DNA from: Pseudomonas sp. ok272
GTDB lineage: Bacteria; Pseudomonadota; Gammaproteobacteria; Pseudomonadales; Pseudomonadaceae
Assembly: GCF_900109995.1 (NCBI RefSeq)
Contig: NZ_FOCB01000003.1
Span: 124,001 to 188,000, forward strand
DNA length: 64,000 nucleotides
Direction: 5' to 3'
The notes below the pieces were generated by a model. The model saw nothing but the letters and a program-made list of their open reading frames with translations. It did not search any database and had not been told where the DNA came from. Position 1 is the first letter of the stretch. Each line of letters opens with the position of its first letter. A program made the position numbers and the translations under genes. This document shows positions 36,945-45,731 of the stretch, in pieces.

Positions 36945-37454
36945 TCAGTCGTCCCTCTCGGTCAGCCGTGCGTGCTGATGGGTGATGGCGGCCCGGTCCA
37001 GGGTCAGCCAGGCGTCGGTCACGCGGCCCGGGGTCAAGGCGATCACCTGGCGCCATTGGGCGTCCGACAGGTCGCGATAGGCCGCGAGGACCCCAACGTA
37101 GCGGCTACCGCCATCGACGCTGAGTTTGAGTTCGACGCGCTCGCCGGGGCGCAGCTCCAGCTCTTCACTGGCCACCAGGTCCGGGGCCAGGTTGTGTTTG
37201 GCGCGCTCGTAGAGGCTGAAGAAGTCAGCGTTCTCGAAGGCCACCGGGTGCTTGAGTTCGATCAGCCGCACGACAATCGGCGACGGCCGGCCATTGAGGT
37301 CCGGGTTGAGCTGATCACTGGCCGTCAGCGTGAGGTTGAGCTTGGTCAGCGTCGAGTACGGCGACAGCGAGGTGCAGCCGGCCAGCGTCAGCGCCGCGGC
37401 GAACGCGGCCAGCCACTTGAGGGAGACGAGGTTGCAGCCAGGCATGGGCATCAT
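36945..37454 (-). CDS. tssJ: T6SS outer-membrane lipoprotein TssJ
   Basis: A 169-residue lipoprotein with signal peptide and lipobox LAGC (Cys about 27). The mature part is the transthyretin-like TssJ domain: LTKLNLTLTASDQLNPDLNGRPSPIVVRLIEL (about 36-67), then FSLYERA, LRPGERVEL and RYVGVLAAYRDL. It anchors TssM to the outer membrane. The start overlaps the fha stop by four bases (ATGA). Named Lip in HSI-II nomenclature. Confidence 0.95.
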   Translation of the reverse strand: MMPMPGCNLVSLKWLAAFAAALTLAGCTSLSPYSTLTKLNLTLTASDQLNPDLNGRPSPIVVRLIELKHPVAFENADFFSLYERAKHNLAPDLVASEELELRPGERVELKLSVDGGSRYVGVLAAYRDLSDAQWRQVIALTPGRVTDAWLTLDRAAITHQHARLTERDD

Positions 37455-38179
37455 CCTTGGGGGTCGAGGTTAAGGGTGGCGAACAGCCGGGACTGTTCCT
37501 TGAGCACCGCGGCGGCCTGGATCGCCAGGGCCTCGCGGCGCTCGTGATCCAGTTCGCAGAGGTCCACGCCCAGGGCCGCACCGAAACGCGCCCAGAAGTC
37601 TTCGCGCTGATGAGTCGCCGGCTTGACTGGGGAAGGGTCGGTCAGCTCCGGCAACTGCAGATGTTCCAGGTCGACGCGGGCGTAGTCGGCCCGCGACGGG
37701 ACGGGCCCGTGGGGGCTATCGAGGTCATCGAAATAGGTGCCGAGTCGTTCTTGCCGATCGAGCACCTTGAGCGGATCCAGCTCGATGAAGACATCGTCGG
37801 GAATGCCGCTGCCAACGGCCGGCAGGCGCTGCGCCTGATCGTGCAAGGTGGCCGGCTCGCGCACCAGTCGCGCATGGACTTCGAAGGCGCCCAGGCGGTA
37901 GCGGCTGCCGTGCTCGATGCGTTGCGGCTGGCCCTTGCTCAGGCGCACCGCCGTGTCACCCAGCACGATGCCGTTGCTGCTGATGTCCGTGAGGAAAAAC
38001 CCGCCGTCCTGATAGCTGACCCGGGCGTGATGCTTGGACAGGTGGCGCTGTTGGTCGGGGATGACCCAGTCGCAATCCTCTCCCCTGCCAATCACGCCAC
38101 CGGCCTGCCTGAAGGTTTTTTGCCAGGCCCCGGGGGCAATGAATTGCGGGGCGTGGTGTATCTCTAGAACCAGTTCCAT
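37451..38179 (-). CDS. fha: T6SS-associated FHA-domain protein
   Basis: A 242-residue protein. Residues about 1-100 form an FHA phosphothreonine-binding domain: GGVIGRGEDCDWVIPDQ, SKHHARVSYQDGGFFLTDISSNG and the closing strands. The C-terminal half is short and only loosely resembles TagH/VasC extensions, so it may be shorter than Fha proteins of other clusters. It likely acts as the target or reader of Stk1 phosphorylation. The start ATG is chosen because AAGGAG lies just upstream; an ATG seven codons earlier lacks it. Confidence 0.9.
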   Translation of the reverse strand: MELVLEIHHAPQFIAPGAWQKTFRQAGGVIGRGEDCDWVIPDQQRHLSKHHARVSYQDGGFFLTDISSNGIVLGDTAVRLSKGQPQRIEHGSRYRLGAFEVHARLVREPATLHDQAQRLPAVGSGIPDDVFIELDPLKVLDRQERLGTYFDDLDSPHGPVPSRADYARVDLEHLQLPELTDPSPVKPATHQREDFWARFGAALGVDLCELDHERREALAIQAAAVLKEQSRLFATLNLDPQG

Positions 38180-38196
38180 CGTGTCGCTCCTTGCGC

Positions 38197-38337
38197 TCAC
38201 TTGCCGCGATGGGCCGCTTGCGGGTCACCCAGCGGGCGATAGGTGGTGTCGTTGAAGCGGTAGTTGCCGGTGCAACCACTCAGGCCGAGTACAACGGCCA
38301 GGGCCAGCGCCACGACGGGCCAGGAACGAACAGGCAT
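38197..38337 (-). CDS. Small T6SS-cluster lipoprotein (OrfX-like)
   Basis: A 46-residue predicted lipoprotein: MPVRSWPVVALALAVVLGLSGC, with lipobox LSGC and only about 25 residues after the Cys (TGNYRFNDTTYRPLGDPQAAHRGK). GGAG sits eight bases before this ATG; a more upstream ATG would add 15 residues ahead of the signal peptide. It occupies the sfa-fha interval, the position of orfX2 in HSI-II as I recall it. Function unknown; it is easily missed because of its size. Confidence 0.75.
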   Translation of the reverse strand: MPVRSWPVVALALAVVLGLSGCTGNYRFNDTTYRPLGDPQAAHRGK

Positions 38338-38374
38338 CAGGGGGTCTCCAGGGTGAGGAATGGGATCGAGGGGG

Positions 38375-39901
38375 TTAGTCATGACAGTCGCTGCGGTGAA
38401 TCTTCAGGCGCCCGAGGCGATACAGCAGGGTGCGGCGCGGCAAGCCCAGTTCACGGGCGGTGAGGGTCTGGTTGCCGTGGTTCTTGCGCAGGCAATCGAG
38501 GAGCAATCCGCGTTCAACCTGCTCCAGACGCTTGCGCAAGCTTGAGGTGTCGGCGGGCGCCACGACGGGGCCGCGCAGGGCAAAGTGCTCGGGTAGCAAC
38601 TCGCCGCCGTCACACAACAACACCGCCCGCTCCACCAGGCCCTTGAGCTCGCGCACGTTGCCGGGGAAGGCATAGCCGGCCAGGTGATCGAGGGTCGCGG
38701 GCGACCAGCGCAGCGCCTCGCGTTGCAAGAAGGCGCAGGCCTTGTCGGCGAAGTGCCGGGCCAGTTGCGGGATGTCGCCGTCACGGTCACGCAAGGCCGG
38801 CAGCTCGACCGGGAACTGCGCGAGGCGGTAGTACAGGTCTTCACGGAATTTGCCTTCGCTGACCAGCTTCGCCAGGTCACGGTGGGTGGCCGCGAGGATT
38901 CGCACGTCGATCGTGTGGCTGTCGTTGCAGCCCAGCGGGCGGATCTCGCCCTCTTGCAGGACGCGCAACAGCTTGGCTTGCAGGGACAGCGGCATGTCGC
39001 CAATTTCGTCGAGCAGCAAGGTGCCGCCATGGGCCGCATCGAACAGCCCGGCGCGGTCGCGGTCCGCGCCGGTGAAGGCGCCCTTGCGATAGCCAAACAG
39101 CTCGCTCTCCAGCAGGTGCTCGGGCAGCGCCGCGCAGTTCTGCACGATGAATGCCTGCGCGCGACGCGGGCCACAGTCATGAATGGCCCGCGCCACCACT
39201 TCCTTGCCGGTGCCCGTCTCGCCACACAACAACACGGTGTAGGGGCTGTGCAGCACCCGGTCGATCAGTTGACAGGCCTGGCGCATCGCCGCGCTGTTGC
39301 CGATCAGCCCGTAGCCGATGGCCTGCGACGCGGTCTGGGGCGCGGGCGCGGGATCCGCGACGGCCCAGCGCTGATGCTGCAGCAGGTGCCAGTGCCCGAG
39401 CGCAAACGCCCCCAGTGGTGCCAATGAGTCGGCATAGCCCTGCAACTCGACATGCTCGTGGCTGGCACACACCAACAGCCCCGCCACGGCCTGTTGCCGG
39501 CCCAGCAGCGGCACGCACAGCAACGACTGCCAGGGCCTGGCGCGCACCGGCAGAAAGTGGCTTTCATGCACGCTGTCATCGAGCCCCGTGAGGGACAGCA
39601 CACGGTTCTGGCACAGGGCAAACTGCAGCAATTGCTCCGCGTTGTAGTCGACCGGCAGGCTACTGGCCTCGCGGCCGGTCAGGCTGCCCTGCTCGCACTC
39701 GGCAATCAGCGCCAGGCGCGTATGGCTGGCATCGAGCACGTACAACTGGCCCAGCACACAACCACTGAGCTCGGTCGCGGCACGCATGAAGTCATTCAAC
39801 AGCAGCGCGCCATCGGTCGCTCGCGACAGGTTGGCGTAGTGCTTCAGCAGGGTCTGTGCATAGCGCAGCGGTTGCGCGATGCCGACGAACATATCGGGCA
39901 T
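38375..39901 (-). CDS. sfa: Sigma-54-dependent T6SS activator Sfa
   Basis: A 508-residue enhancer-binding protein. The N-terminal part (about 15-185) is a GAF-like sensor region. The AAA+ domain (about 200-430) has Walker A GETGTGKEVVA, the sigma-54 contact loop GAFTGA, Walker B GGTLLLDEIGD and ALRDRDGDI. The C-terminal HTH is NQTLTARELGLPRRTLLYRLGRL. The intact GAFTGA shows it should activate RpoN promoters, presumably of T6SS genes here or of hcp/vgrG loci elsewhere. The ATG at 39901 is one base after the clpV stop; other starts three or nine codons away are possible. Confidence 0.93.
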   Translation of the reverse strand: MPDMFVGIAQPLRYAQTLLKHYANLSRATDGALLLNDFMRAATELSGCVLGQLYVLDASHTRLALIAECEQGSLTGREASSLPVDYNAEQLLQFALCQNRVLSLTGLDDSVHESHFLPVRARPWQSLLCVPLLGRQQAVAGLLVCASHEHVELQGYADSLAPLGAFALGHWHLLQHQRWAVADPAPAPQTASQAIGYGLIGNSAAMRQACQLIDRVLHSPYTVLLCGETGTGKEVVARAIHDCGPRRAQAFIVQNCAALPEHLLESELFGYRKGAFTGADRDRAGLFDAAHGGTLLLDEIGDMPLSLQAKLLRVLQEGEIRPLGCNDSHTIDVRILAATHRDLAKLVSEGKFREDLYYRLAQFPVELPALRDRDGDIPQLARHFADKACAFLQREALRWSPATLDHLAGYAFPGNVRELKGLVERAVLLCDGGELLPEHFALRGPVVAPADTSSLRKRLEQVERGLLLDCLRKNHGNQTLTARELGLPRRTLLYRLGRLKIHRSDCHD

Positions 39902-39902
39902 C

Positions 39903-42479
39903 TCAGGCAAACTCGCAGGTCACACCGGCGCTGTCGTCGAGCGTCGCGTGCACACTGGTGAGAACGGTGCCGCCGGCCATGGCGTCCAGCAGGCGATCGA
40001 CCACCCGCGGCAACACATGCTGCTCCAGCAAGTGGTCGATGAGCCGCGCGCCACTGTCGCTTTGGGTGCAACGCGCGGTCAGGTAGTCGACCAGGTGCGC
40101 GCTGTAGCTGAACGCCAATTGACGACGCGCCAGGCGTTCGCCCAGGCGGTCCAGTTTGATCTCGACCAGCTCGCGCAGGACCGGGCCGCTGACCGGGTAG
40201 TACGGCACCACCCGCATGCGCGCCAGCAGCGCGGGCTTGAAATGCGCCGTGAGTTTCGGGCGGATCGCCTGTTCCAGGTCCTGCGCGGTGGGACGCGCAC
40301 CGTTGGCGCAGAGCGCGTCGATCCGTTCGCTGCCCAGGTTGGACGTCATCAGGATCAGCGTGTTGCGAAAGTCGATCTCACGCCCTTCGCCGTCGTTGGC
40401 CACGCCCTTGTCGAAGATTTGATAGAACAGATTGAGCACGTCCGGGTCGGCTTTTTCCACTTCATCGAGCAGCACCACCGAGTACGGCTTTTGCCGCACG
40501 GCTTCGGTGAGCATGCCGCCCTCGCCGTAGCCCACGTAGCCCGGCGGGGCACCGATCAGGCGTGAGACGGTGTGCTTCTCCTGGAACTCGGACATGTTGA
40601 TCGTGGTGATAAAGCGCTCGCCGCCATACAGCAAGTCGGCCAGGACCAGGGCGGTCTCGGTCTTGCCCACGCCGCTGGGGCCGACCAACAGGAACACGCC
40701 CACGGGCGCATCGGGCTGGTTCAAGCCGGCGGCAGTCGCGCGCATCGAACGATCCAGGGCGTGGATCGCCTGCTCCTGGCCTCGGATGCGCTGGCGCAAG
40801 TCACTGGCGAAGCTCGTCACTCGGGCACTGTGTTCCCGGGCCAACTGCGCCACCGGCACGCCGGTCCAGGCGCTGATCACTTCGGCCACCAGCCGTGGGC
40901 AGACCTCGAAACTCACCAGGCGCTCCTGGCGTTGCGCGGCGGTCAGGCGCTGATGGCTGTCATTGAGCTGGCGCTCCAAGGCCGCGAGCGTGTCGCCCGA
41001 CGCGGCACGCGCCTTGGCCACCTGCTGGCGCAGGTCCAGCAGGTGCTCGGCCTCGGTCCTTTGCGCGACCCATAGGGCGTGCAGGTGCTGTTGTTCGTCT
41101 TCCGCGCTCAACAGTCGGGCTTCCAGGGCGTCGAGGGCCGGGCGATCAATCGCCAGCCCCGCCTCGCCATCGCGACGCAGCGCCTGGCGCTGGCGATCAC
41201 CTTCGGCCAGCTCGGCCCGCAGGCGCTCCAGGCGTTGCGGGGCGGCGGCGAGGCTGATGCGTACTCGGGCGCAGGCGGTGTCGAGGACATCCACCGCCTT
41301 GTCCGGCAGTTGCCGACCGGACAGGTAACGCGCCGACAGCTCGGCAGCGGCGACCACGGCGTCATCGCGCAGGTAGATGCCGTGGCTCTTCTCGTAGACC
41401 GGCGCCAAGCCCCGCAGGATGGTCACCGCCTCGTCGACGCTGGGCTCGTGCAATTGCACCGGCTGGAAACGTCGGGCCAGGGCCGGGTCTTTCTCGAAGT
41501 ATTTCTTGTACTCGGCCCAGGTGGTGGCCGCGATGGTGCGCAGTTCACCCCGCGCCAGGGCCGGCTTGAGCAGGTTGGCGGCGTCCGAGCCCCCCGCGTT
41601 GCCGCCGGCACCGATCAGCGTATGGGCTTCGTCGATAAACAGGATGATCGGCCGGGGCGCGGCTTTGACTTCATCGATCACCCCTTTGAGCCGCCGTTCG
41701 AACTCGCCCTTGATACTGGCGCCGGCTTGCAGCAGGCCCATGTCCAGCGACAACAGTTCAACGCCCTGGAGCACCTCGGGCACTTCACCGGCGACGATGC
41801 GCAAGGCCAGGCCCTCGACCACCGCGGTTTTGCCCACGCCCGCCTCGCCCACCACGATCGGGTTGTTCTTGCGCCGCCGAGCGAGGATATCGATCATCTG
41901 CCGCAGCGCCTCATCCCGGCACAGGACCGGGTCCAGCCGGCCGTCCCGGGCTTGTTGGGTCAGGTCGTGGGTAAAGCGCTGCAACAGCGATTCACCGGGC
42001 GCCGCGGGGTTGCCGCCCGCAGTCTCGGGGTGCTGCGACAGGGCAAAGTCTTTCAGCCGCTCGATGTTCAGCCGCGCCAGCAGCGGTTGATAGCGGCTGC
42101 CGGCATAGCGCAGGGGGTTGCGCAGCAACGCCAGGATCAAGGCACCCTGCTCGACGTCACTGCGGCGCAGTTCCAGGTTGGCGACCAACAGGGCGTCTTG
42201 CAGCCACTGCACCAGTTCCGGGGCAAACACCGGGTTGCACGACGCGCTGTGCTCGGCCTGGGTTTGCAGCGCGGCTCGCAGTTGGCCGGCGTCGACGTCG
42301 GCGTCTTGCAGGGCCCGGGTGAGCAGGCCTTGCGCACGCTCCAGCAAGCCCAGCAACAGGTCTTCCACCAGCACCTTGCTGCCGCCACGGGCGACGCAGC
42401 GTTCGGCCGAGCCTTCCAGGTCGCGGCGGGTTGGCGCATCCAACGCCTGGATCAGTTGTTGCAGGTCTACGTGGATCAT
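39903..42479 (-). CDS. clpV: T6SS sheath-recycling ATPase ClpV (TssH)
   Basis: An 858-residue Clp/Hsp100 ATPase that disassembles contracted TssB-TssC sheaths. Two nucleotide-binding domains: Walker A GEAGVGKTAV (about 215-224) with LFIDEAHTLIGAGG, and Walker A GPSGVGKTET (about 604-613) with LLDEVEKADPDVLN. An N-terminal repeat domain binds TssC and a middle coiled coil lies between the ATPase domains. The start overlaps the tssG stop by four bases. Confidence 0.97.
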   Translation of the reverse strand: MIHVDLQQLIQALDAPTRRDLEGSAERCVARGGSKVLVEDLLLGLLERAQGLLTRALQDADVDAGQLRAALQTQAEHSASCNPVFAPELVQWLQDALLVANLELRRSDVEQGALILALLRNPLRYAGSRYQPLLARLNIERLKDFALSQHPETAGGNPAAPGESLLQRFTHDLTQQARDGRLDPVLCRDEALRQMIDILARRRKNNPIVVGEAGVGKTAVVEGLALRIVAGEVPEVLQGVELLSLDMGLLQAGASIKGEFERRLKGVIDEVKAAPRPIILFIDEAHTLIGAGGNAGGSDAANLLKPALARGELRTIAATTWAEYKKYFEKDPALARRFQPVQLHEPSVDEAVTILRGLAPVYEKSHGIYLRDDAVVAAAELSARYLSGRQLPDKAVDVLDTACARVRISLAAAPQRLERLRAELAEGDRQRQALRRDGEAGLAIDRPALDALEARLLSAEDEQQHLHALWVAQRTEAEHLLDLRQQVAKARAASGDTLAALERQLNDSHQRLTAAQRQERLVSFEVCPRLVAEVISAWTGVPVAQLAREHSARVTSFASDLRQRIRGQEQAIHALDRSMRATAAGLNQPDAPVGVFLLVGPSGVGKTETALVLADLLYGGERFITTINMSEFQEKHTVSRLIGAPPGYVGYGEGGMLTEAVRQKPYSVVLLDEVEKADPDVLNLFYQIFDKGVANDGEGREIDFRNTLILMTSNLGSERIDALCANGARPTAQDLEQAIRPKLTAHFKPALLARMRVVPYYPVSGPVLRELVEIKLDRLGERLARRQLAFSYSAHLVDYLTARCTQSDSGARLIDHLLEQHVLPRVVDRLLDAMAGGTVLTSVHATLDDSAGVTCEFA

Positions 42480-43498
42480 CGGTTCAGGTCCTTAATGCGG
42501 TGACTGCCCAGGGTGACCACGCCATCGGCGTGCTCGCGGCCCAGCCAACTGGTCCAGCCGAGGCGGCAGGCGTTGTGCTCGCCCGGGCGCAGTTCATGGA
42601 TTTGCTCCTGGCGCAGCACCAGGCGAATGTCGTAGTCGAGGGGGTCACGCTGGGTGAAGCGCACCAGCGCGCACAACGGTTGGTAGCCGGGGCCGATGGG
42701 CAGGAATTCGTGAAAGCGCTGCCAGTCGAGTTGACGGATGTGAATGCGGAACTTGCCGCTGCGATCACGCACGCGGTCGCCCAGCACCAGGTTGTCGCCC
42801 AGGCGATGGTTGGCGCGGCCCAGGCCATTGAGCTGGTCGTCCTGGATCGCGACGCGACGCTCGACGCACTGCTCGATGGTCAGCTCGGCGTGCTTGAAGT
42901 AGTAACGCAGCACGGCCTCGATCAAGGCCGCCGAGTGTGCCCGCAGGCTCAGCAGGCCGAGGTAGGGCAGCAGGCGTTTCCAGTTCAGATCGCCGGCGCT
43001 GCGGATGTCATCGCCGCCCAGGCCGATCAACGCGAACAACTGTGACGAGAACGGATCGAGGGCCCCGACCCGGAAGCTCGCGTGGAAGCGGTATTTGCGC
43101 CACACCGGCAGCATCAGGCGGTGCAGGCGGTCATGGAACAGGTCCAGGAAATCGCGCGTCGGGTTCCCCCCGTCATGGTCGCCAAGGGCCTGTTCGCCAT
43201 AGAACGCCGGCAGCGGCGAACCGGCGCCCACCAGGCCAATCAGGTTGAAGCGCAAGCGCGCGCGCAACTGCCCGTGCTCGTGGAAGAACTCCACGCGGTC
43301 CACGTCGCTGCCGGGGAATCCCAGGCTCGGGTTGGCCACGAACTCCAGCTGATCGTAGAGTGCTTCTTCGCTGAGGCCGGGGTGCGCCTCGCGCAGTTGA
43401 TCCAACACCCGCAACACCGCCTGAAACAGCGAGTACTCACGGATGCCGCGGGTCAATGCACTCAAAGCAGCGGTTGTTGACCCATGCGTGGCGTCCAT
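42476..43498 (-). CDS. tssG: T6SS baseplate protein TssG
   Basis: A 340-residue wedge component of the baseplate. The start is the ATG for MDATHGSTTAALSALTRGIREYSLFQAVLRVL; the long open frame upstream lies within tssF in another frame. Conserved blocks include FVANPSLGFPGSDVDRVEF and NLIGLVGAGSPLPAFYGEQAL (about 80-100), a typical TssG pattern, and the C-terminal LGWTSWLG. It overlaps the end of tssF by 37 bases. Confidence 0.95.
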   Translation of the reverse strand: MDATHGSTTAALSALTRGIREYSLFQAVLRVLDQLREAHPGLSEEALYDQLEFVANPSLGFPGSDVDRVEFFHEHGQLRARLRFNLIGLVGAGSPLPAFYGEQALGDHDGGNPTRDFLDLFHDRLHRLMLPVWRKYRFHASFRVGALDPFSSQLFALIGLGGDDIRSAGDLNWKRLLPYLGLLSLRAHSAALIEAVLRYYFKHAELTIEQCVERRVAIQDDQLNGLGRANHRLGDNLVLGDRVRDRSGKFRIHIRQLDWQRFHEFLPIGPGYQPLCALVRFTQRDPLDYDIRLVLRQEQIHELRPGEHNACRLGWTSWLGREHADGVVTLGSHRIKDLNR

Positions 43499-45249
43499 TG
43501 GTACTCCTCTCCCTCTGTGCTTTTGACGCGTAGCTCGTGGTACGAATTGAGACTGGCGTACAAGGCGAAAAACTCGTTGAGCACCGAGGCGAACACGAAG
43601 AGATCGCCCTCGCCGATGTAGCCTTGCGGGTCGATGGTCAACTCGGTGCGCAACCCGCGCACGGGCAAGCCGTGGTGCAGCCGATCGACGTGCTGGTGCT
43701 GGATCGCCTTGAGTCCTCCCAGCAGGCGCTTGCTGACTTTCTCCGCGCTCTGGTCGTAGTAGCGCGGCAGGTCGTAGGTTTCGAGGATCACCTTCAACGC
43801 CTCGACGTTGGCCAGCGACAGGTAGTTCAGCGACATGTTGCTGATCAACTTCCACAGGAAGTCGCGGTTGATCGGCGGCGCGTAGCTGGCCGTCACCGCG
43901 GTGATGTTGCGAAAGCGCAGGCCACTGGGGGTCTTCTCGCTGGCCAGACAGATATCGCCCAACTGCAGGCGACGTGGCAGGTTCTGGTTGGTGCACACCA
44001 GCTCGATCGACAGGGTTTCGTGAGCGGTCTGCGGGCGCAGGTCGAAGCCCAGGTAGGTGTCCAGGCCTTCGTGCAACAGCGACGGGCGCTGGCGAACACT
44101 GTAGTGGGGCCGGCTTTGCGACACATCGAAACTGGCATCGTGCTCGAAGGATTCGAACGGCACATAGGCTTGATACCCGGTCTTGCTGGACGACCAGCCG
44201 GTGACACTCTGGATCGAAAACACCGCGCAGTTTTTCAACTCGTGCCCGGCCGGCAGCAACAGGTATTCGTCCTGCTTGCCGTCCAGGCGAATCGGCAAGG
44301 CGTCATGGGCGAACAGGTTGGCGATGGGCGTGCAGTGCAGCTTGATGTTGTCCAGCGTCGGGCGCAGTCGCTGGATGCCCGCGTGGCGGATATCGAACCG
44401 CAGCTCCAGGCCATGCGCCTGTTTGAGGGCCGCCTGGGGCAGTGTGTCGAGGCGGTCGAGGCCGTTGATGTCGACGAACAGGAACTTGTCCTGGAAGGCG
44501 AAATACTCCTGCAGGTAGCGATACCCGCGGAAGGTGTTGAGCGGGTAGGGAATCAAGGCCTCGTCTTCGGCAAAGCCCACCGGCTGCACGCGCTCGCCGG
44601 GCAGGCGCAAGGTCAGCGGCGCATCGTCCGGGCCCTGGAGCGGGTTGCCGTCGGCATCGAGCGGCACCAGTTCGATGCCCGCCAGATGCCGCAGCAGGCA
44701 CAGGTACAGCATCTGGCTGATGTAGCGTTCGCCGGCCAGGTGCACACGCAGGCTCGTGAGGTCCAGCTCACCGAGGTGGCCGGCACCGGTCATGTGCAAG
44801 CGCAAGGTCAGCAACGCGCCCTCGCCCGTGACGGAATACGTCAGCGCGCTCGGCGCCAACGCCTGGACCTGGATCGGGTAGCAGGTACGAAAACGACAAC
44901 CCACCCCTTCGATGGGCAGACTCTCGACCTCGGTATCGCGGGGCACCGCCAGCGCCGGCCCGACCGTCTGCAACGGCTCGAACTGCAAGATGCTGAACGC
45001 CGGCAGCGGACGCATGTAGTTCGGCCAGAGCAAGTGCATCAACGAGTGGGTGAGTTCGGGCAATTCGTCGTCGAGTTTCTGCCGCAGGCGCCCGGTGAGG
45101 AAGGCAAAGCCTTCCAGCAGGCGCTCCACATCCGGGTCCCGTCCCGCCTGCCCCAGGAACGGCGCCAACGCCGGATTACGCTCGGCAAAACGGCGGCCGG
45201 ACTGGCGCAACGCCGTGAGTTCGCTTTGGTAGTAATGATTAAAGGACAC
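43462..45249 (-). CDS. tssF: T6SS baseplate protein TssF
   Basis: A 595-residue baseplate wedge protein. It starts MSFNHYYQSELTALRQSGRRFAERNPALAPFLG, the standard TssF beginning with the conserved FAxxxPALA; LMHLLWPNYMRPLPAFSILQFEP (about 67-89) and DRDFLWKLISNMSLNYLSLANVEALK (about 480) type blocks follow. Full length. Its end is shared with the start region of tssG in another frame. Confidence 0.95.
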   Translation of the reverse strand: MSFNHYYQSELTALRQSGRRFAERNPALAPFLGQAGRDPDVERLLEGFAFLTGRLRQKLDDELPELTHSLMHLLWPNYMRPLPAFSILQFEPLQTVGPALAVPRDTEVESLPIEGVGCRFRTCYPIQVQALAPSALTYSVTGEGALLTLRLHMTGAGHLGELDLTSLRVHLAGERYISQMLYLCLLRHLAGIELVPLDADGNPLQGPDDAPLTLRLPGERVQPVGFAEDEALIPYPLNTFRGYRYLQEYFAFQDKFLFVDINGLDRLDTLPQAALKQAHGLELRFDIRHAGIQRLRPTLDNIKLHCTPIANLFAHDALPIRLDGKQDEYLLLPAGHELKNCAVFSIQSVTGWSSSKTGYQAYVPFESFEHDASFDVSQSRPHYSVRQRPSLLHEGLDTYLGFDLRPQTAHETLSIELVCTNQNLPRRLQLGDICLASEKTPSGLRFRNITAVTASYAPPINRDFLWKLISNMSLNYLSLANVEALKVILETYDLPRYYDQSAEKVSKRLLGGLKAIQHQHVDRLHHGLPVRGLRTELTIDPQGYIGEGDLFVFASVLNEFFALYASLNSYHELRVKSTEGEEYQWTPRMGQQPLL

Positions 45250-45300
45250 CGACGGTTACCTGTCTGGGGGTTTGACGATCAAGGTGGCGCGTGGGTGTGT

Positions 45301-45717
45301 TCATGTTTCCTGGCCCACCTGGACCTGGCCACTGCCGTCCAGGAGCGCGGTAAAGCTGACCGAGCGCTTGAGGCCGTCCACCTCCAGCAGGCCTTCGATG
45401 CTGAATGCCAGCCGCAGGTGATCGCGGTCCCGCGGCAGGGCAACCACACGTACCCCGCTCAGGCGCGGCTCGTAGGCTTCGATGAAGTCCTCGATCGCCC
45501 CGCGTGCCTGGTTCAGGGCGTCGTGCAGGCTCAAGCGCAGATCGTTGAGGTCCGGCAGGCCGTAGTCGGACAGCGTTTGCACGCTGCCCGCACGGGTGCT
45601 GAGCATCTTCGCCAGATGGCTCGCCACGGACGCCATGGCACTCGCCTCGCGGCGGCTGCCGGCCCGTTTGCCGGCCTCGCCATTGAGGCGTTCGAACAGG
45701 CTGCCGTATCCGCTCAT
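45301..45717 (-). CDS. tssE: T6SS baseplate protein TssE (gp25-like)
   Basis: A 138-residue protein of the gp25/lysozyme-like baseplate family. Beginning MSGYGSLFERLNGEAG, it shows LSTRAGSVQTLSDYGLPDLND (about 40-60) and IEDFIEAYEPRLSGVRVV (about 76-93), with the conserved EPR core motif that starts sheath assembly. It is 14 bases after tssC and 51 bases before tssF. Confidence 0.95.
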   Translation of the reverse strand: MSGYGSLFERLNGEAGKRAGSRREASAMASVASHLAKMLSTRAGSVQTLSDYGLPDLNDLRLSLHDALNQARGAIEDFIEAYEPRLSGVRVVALPRDRDHLRLAFSIEGLLEVDGLKRSVSFTALLDGSGQVQVGQET

Positions 45718-45731
45718 GGCTCAGCCTCTGA

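Noticed and set aside
37451..38179. FHA gene as a truncated pseudogene
   Set aside because: It is short but has a clean start, no frameshift, and a coupled ATGA overlap with tssJ, so it looks intact.
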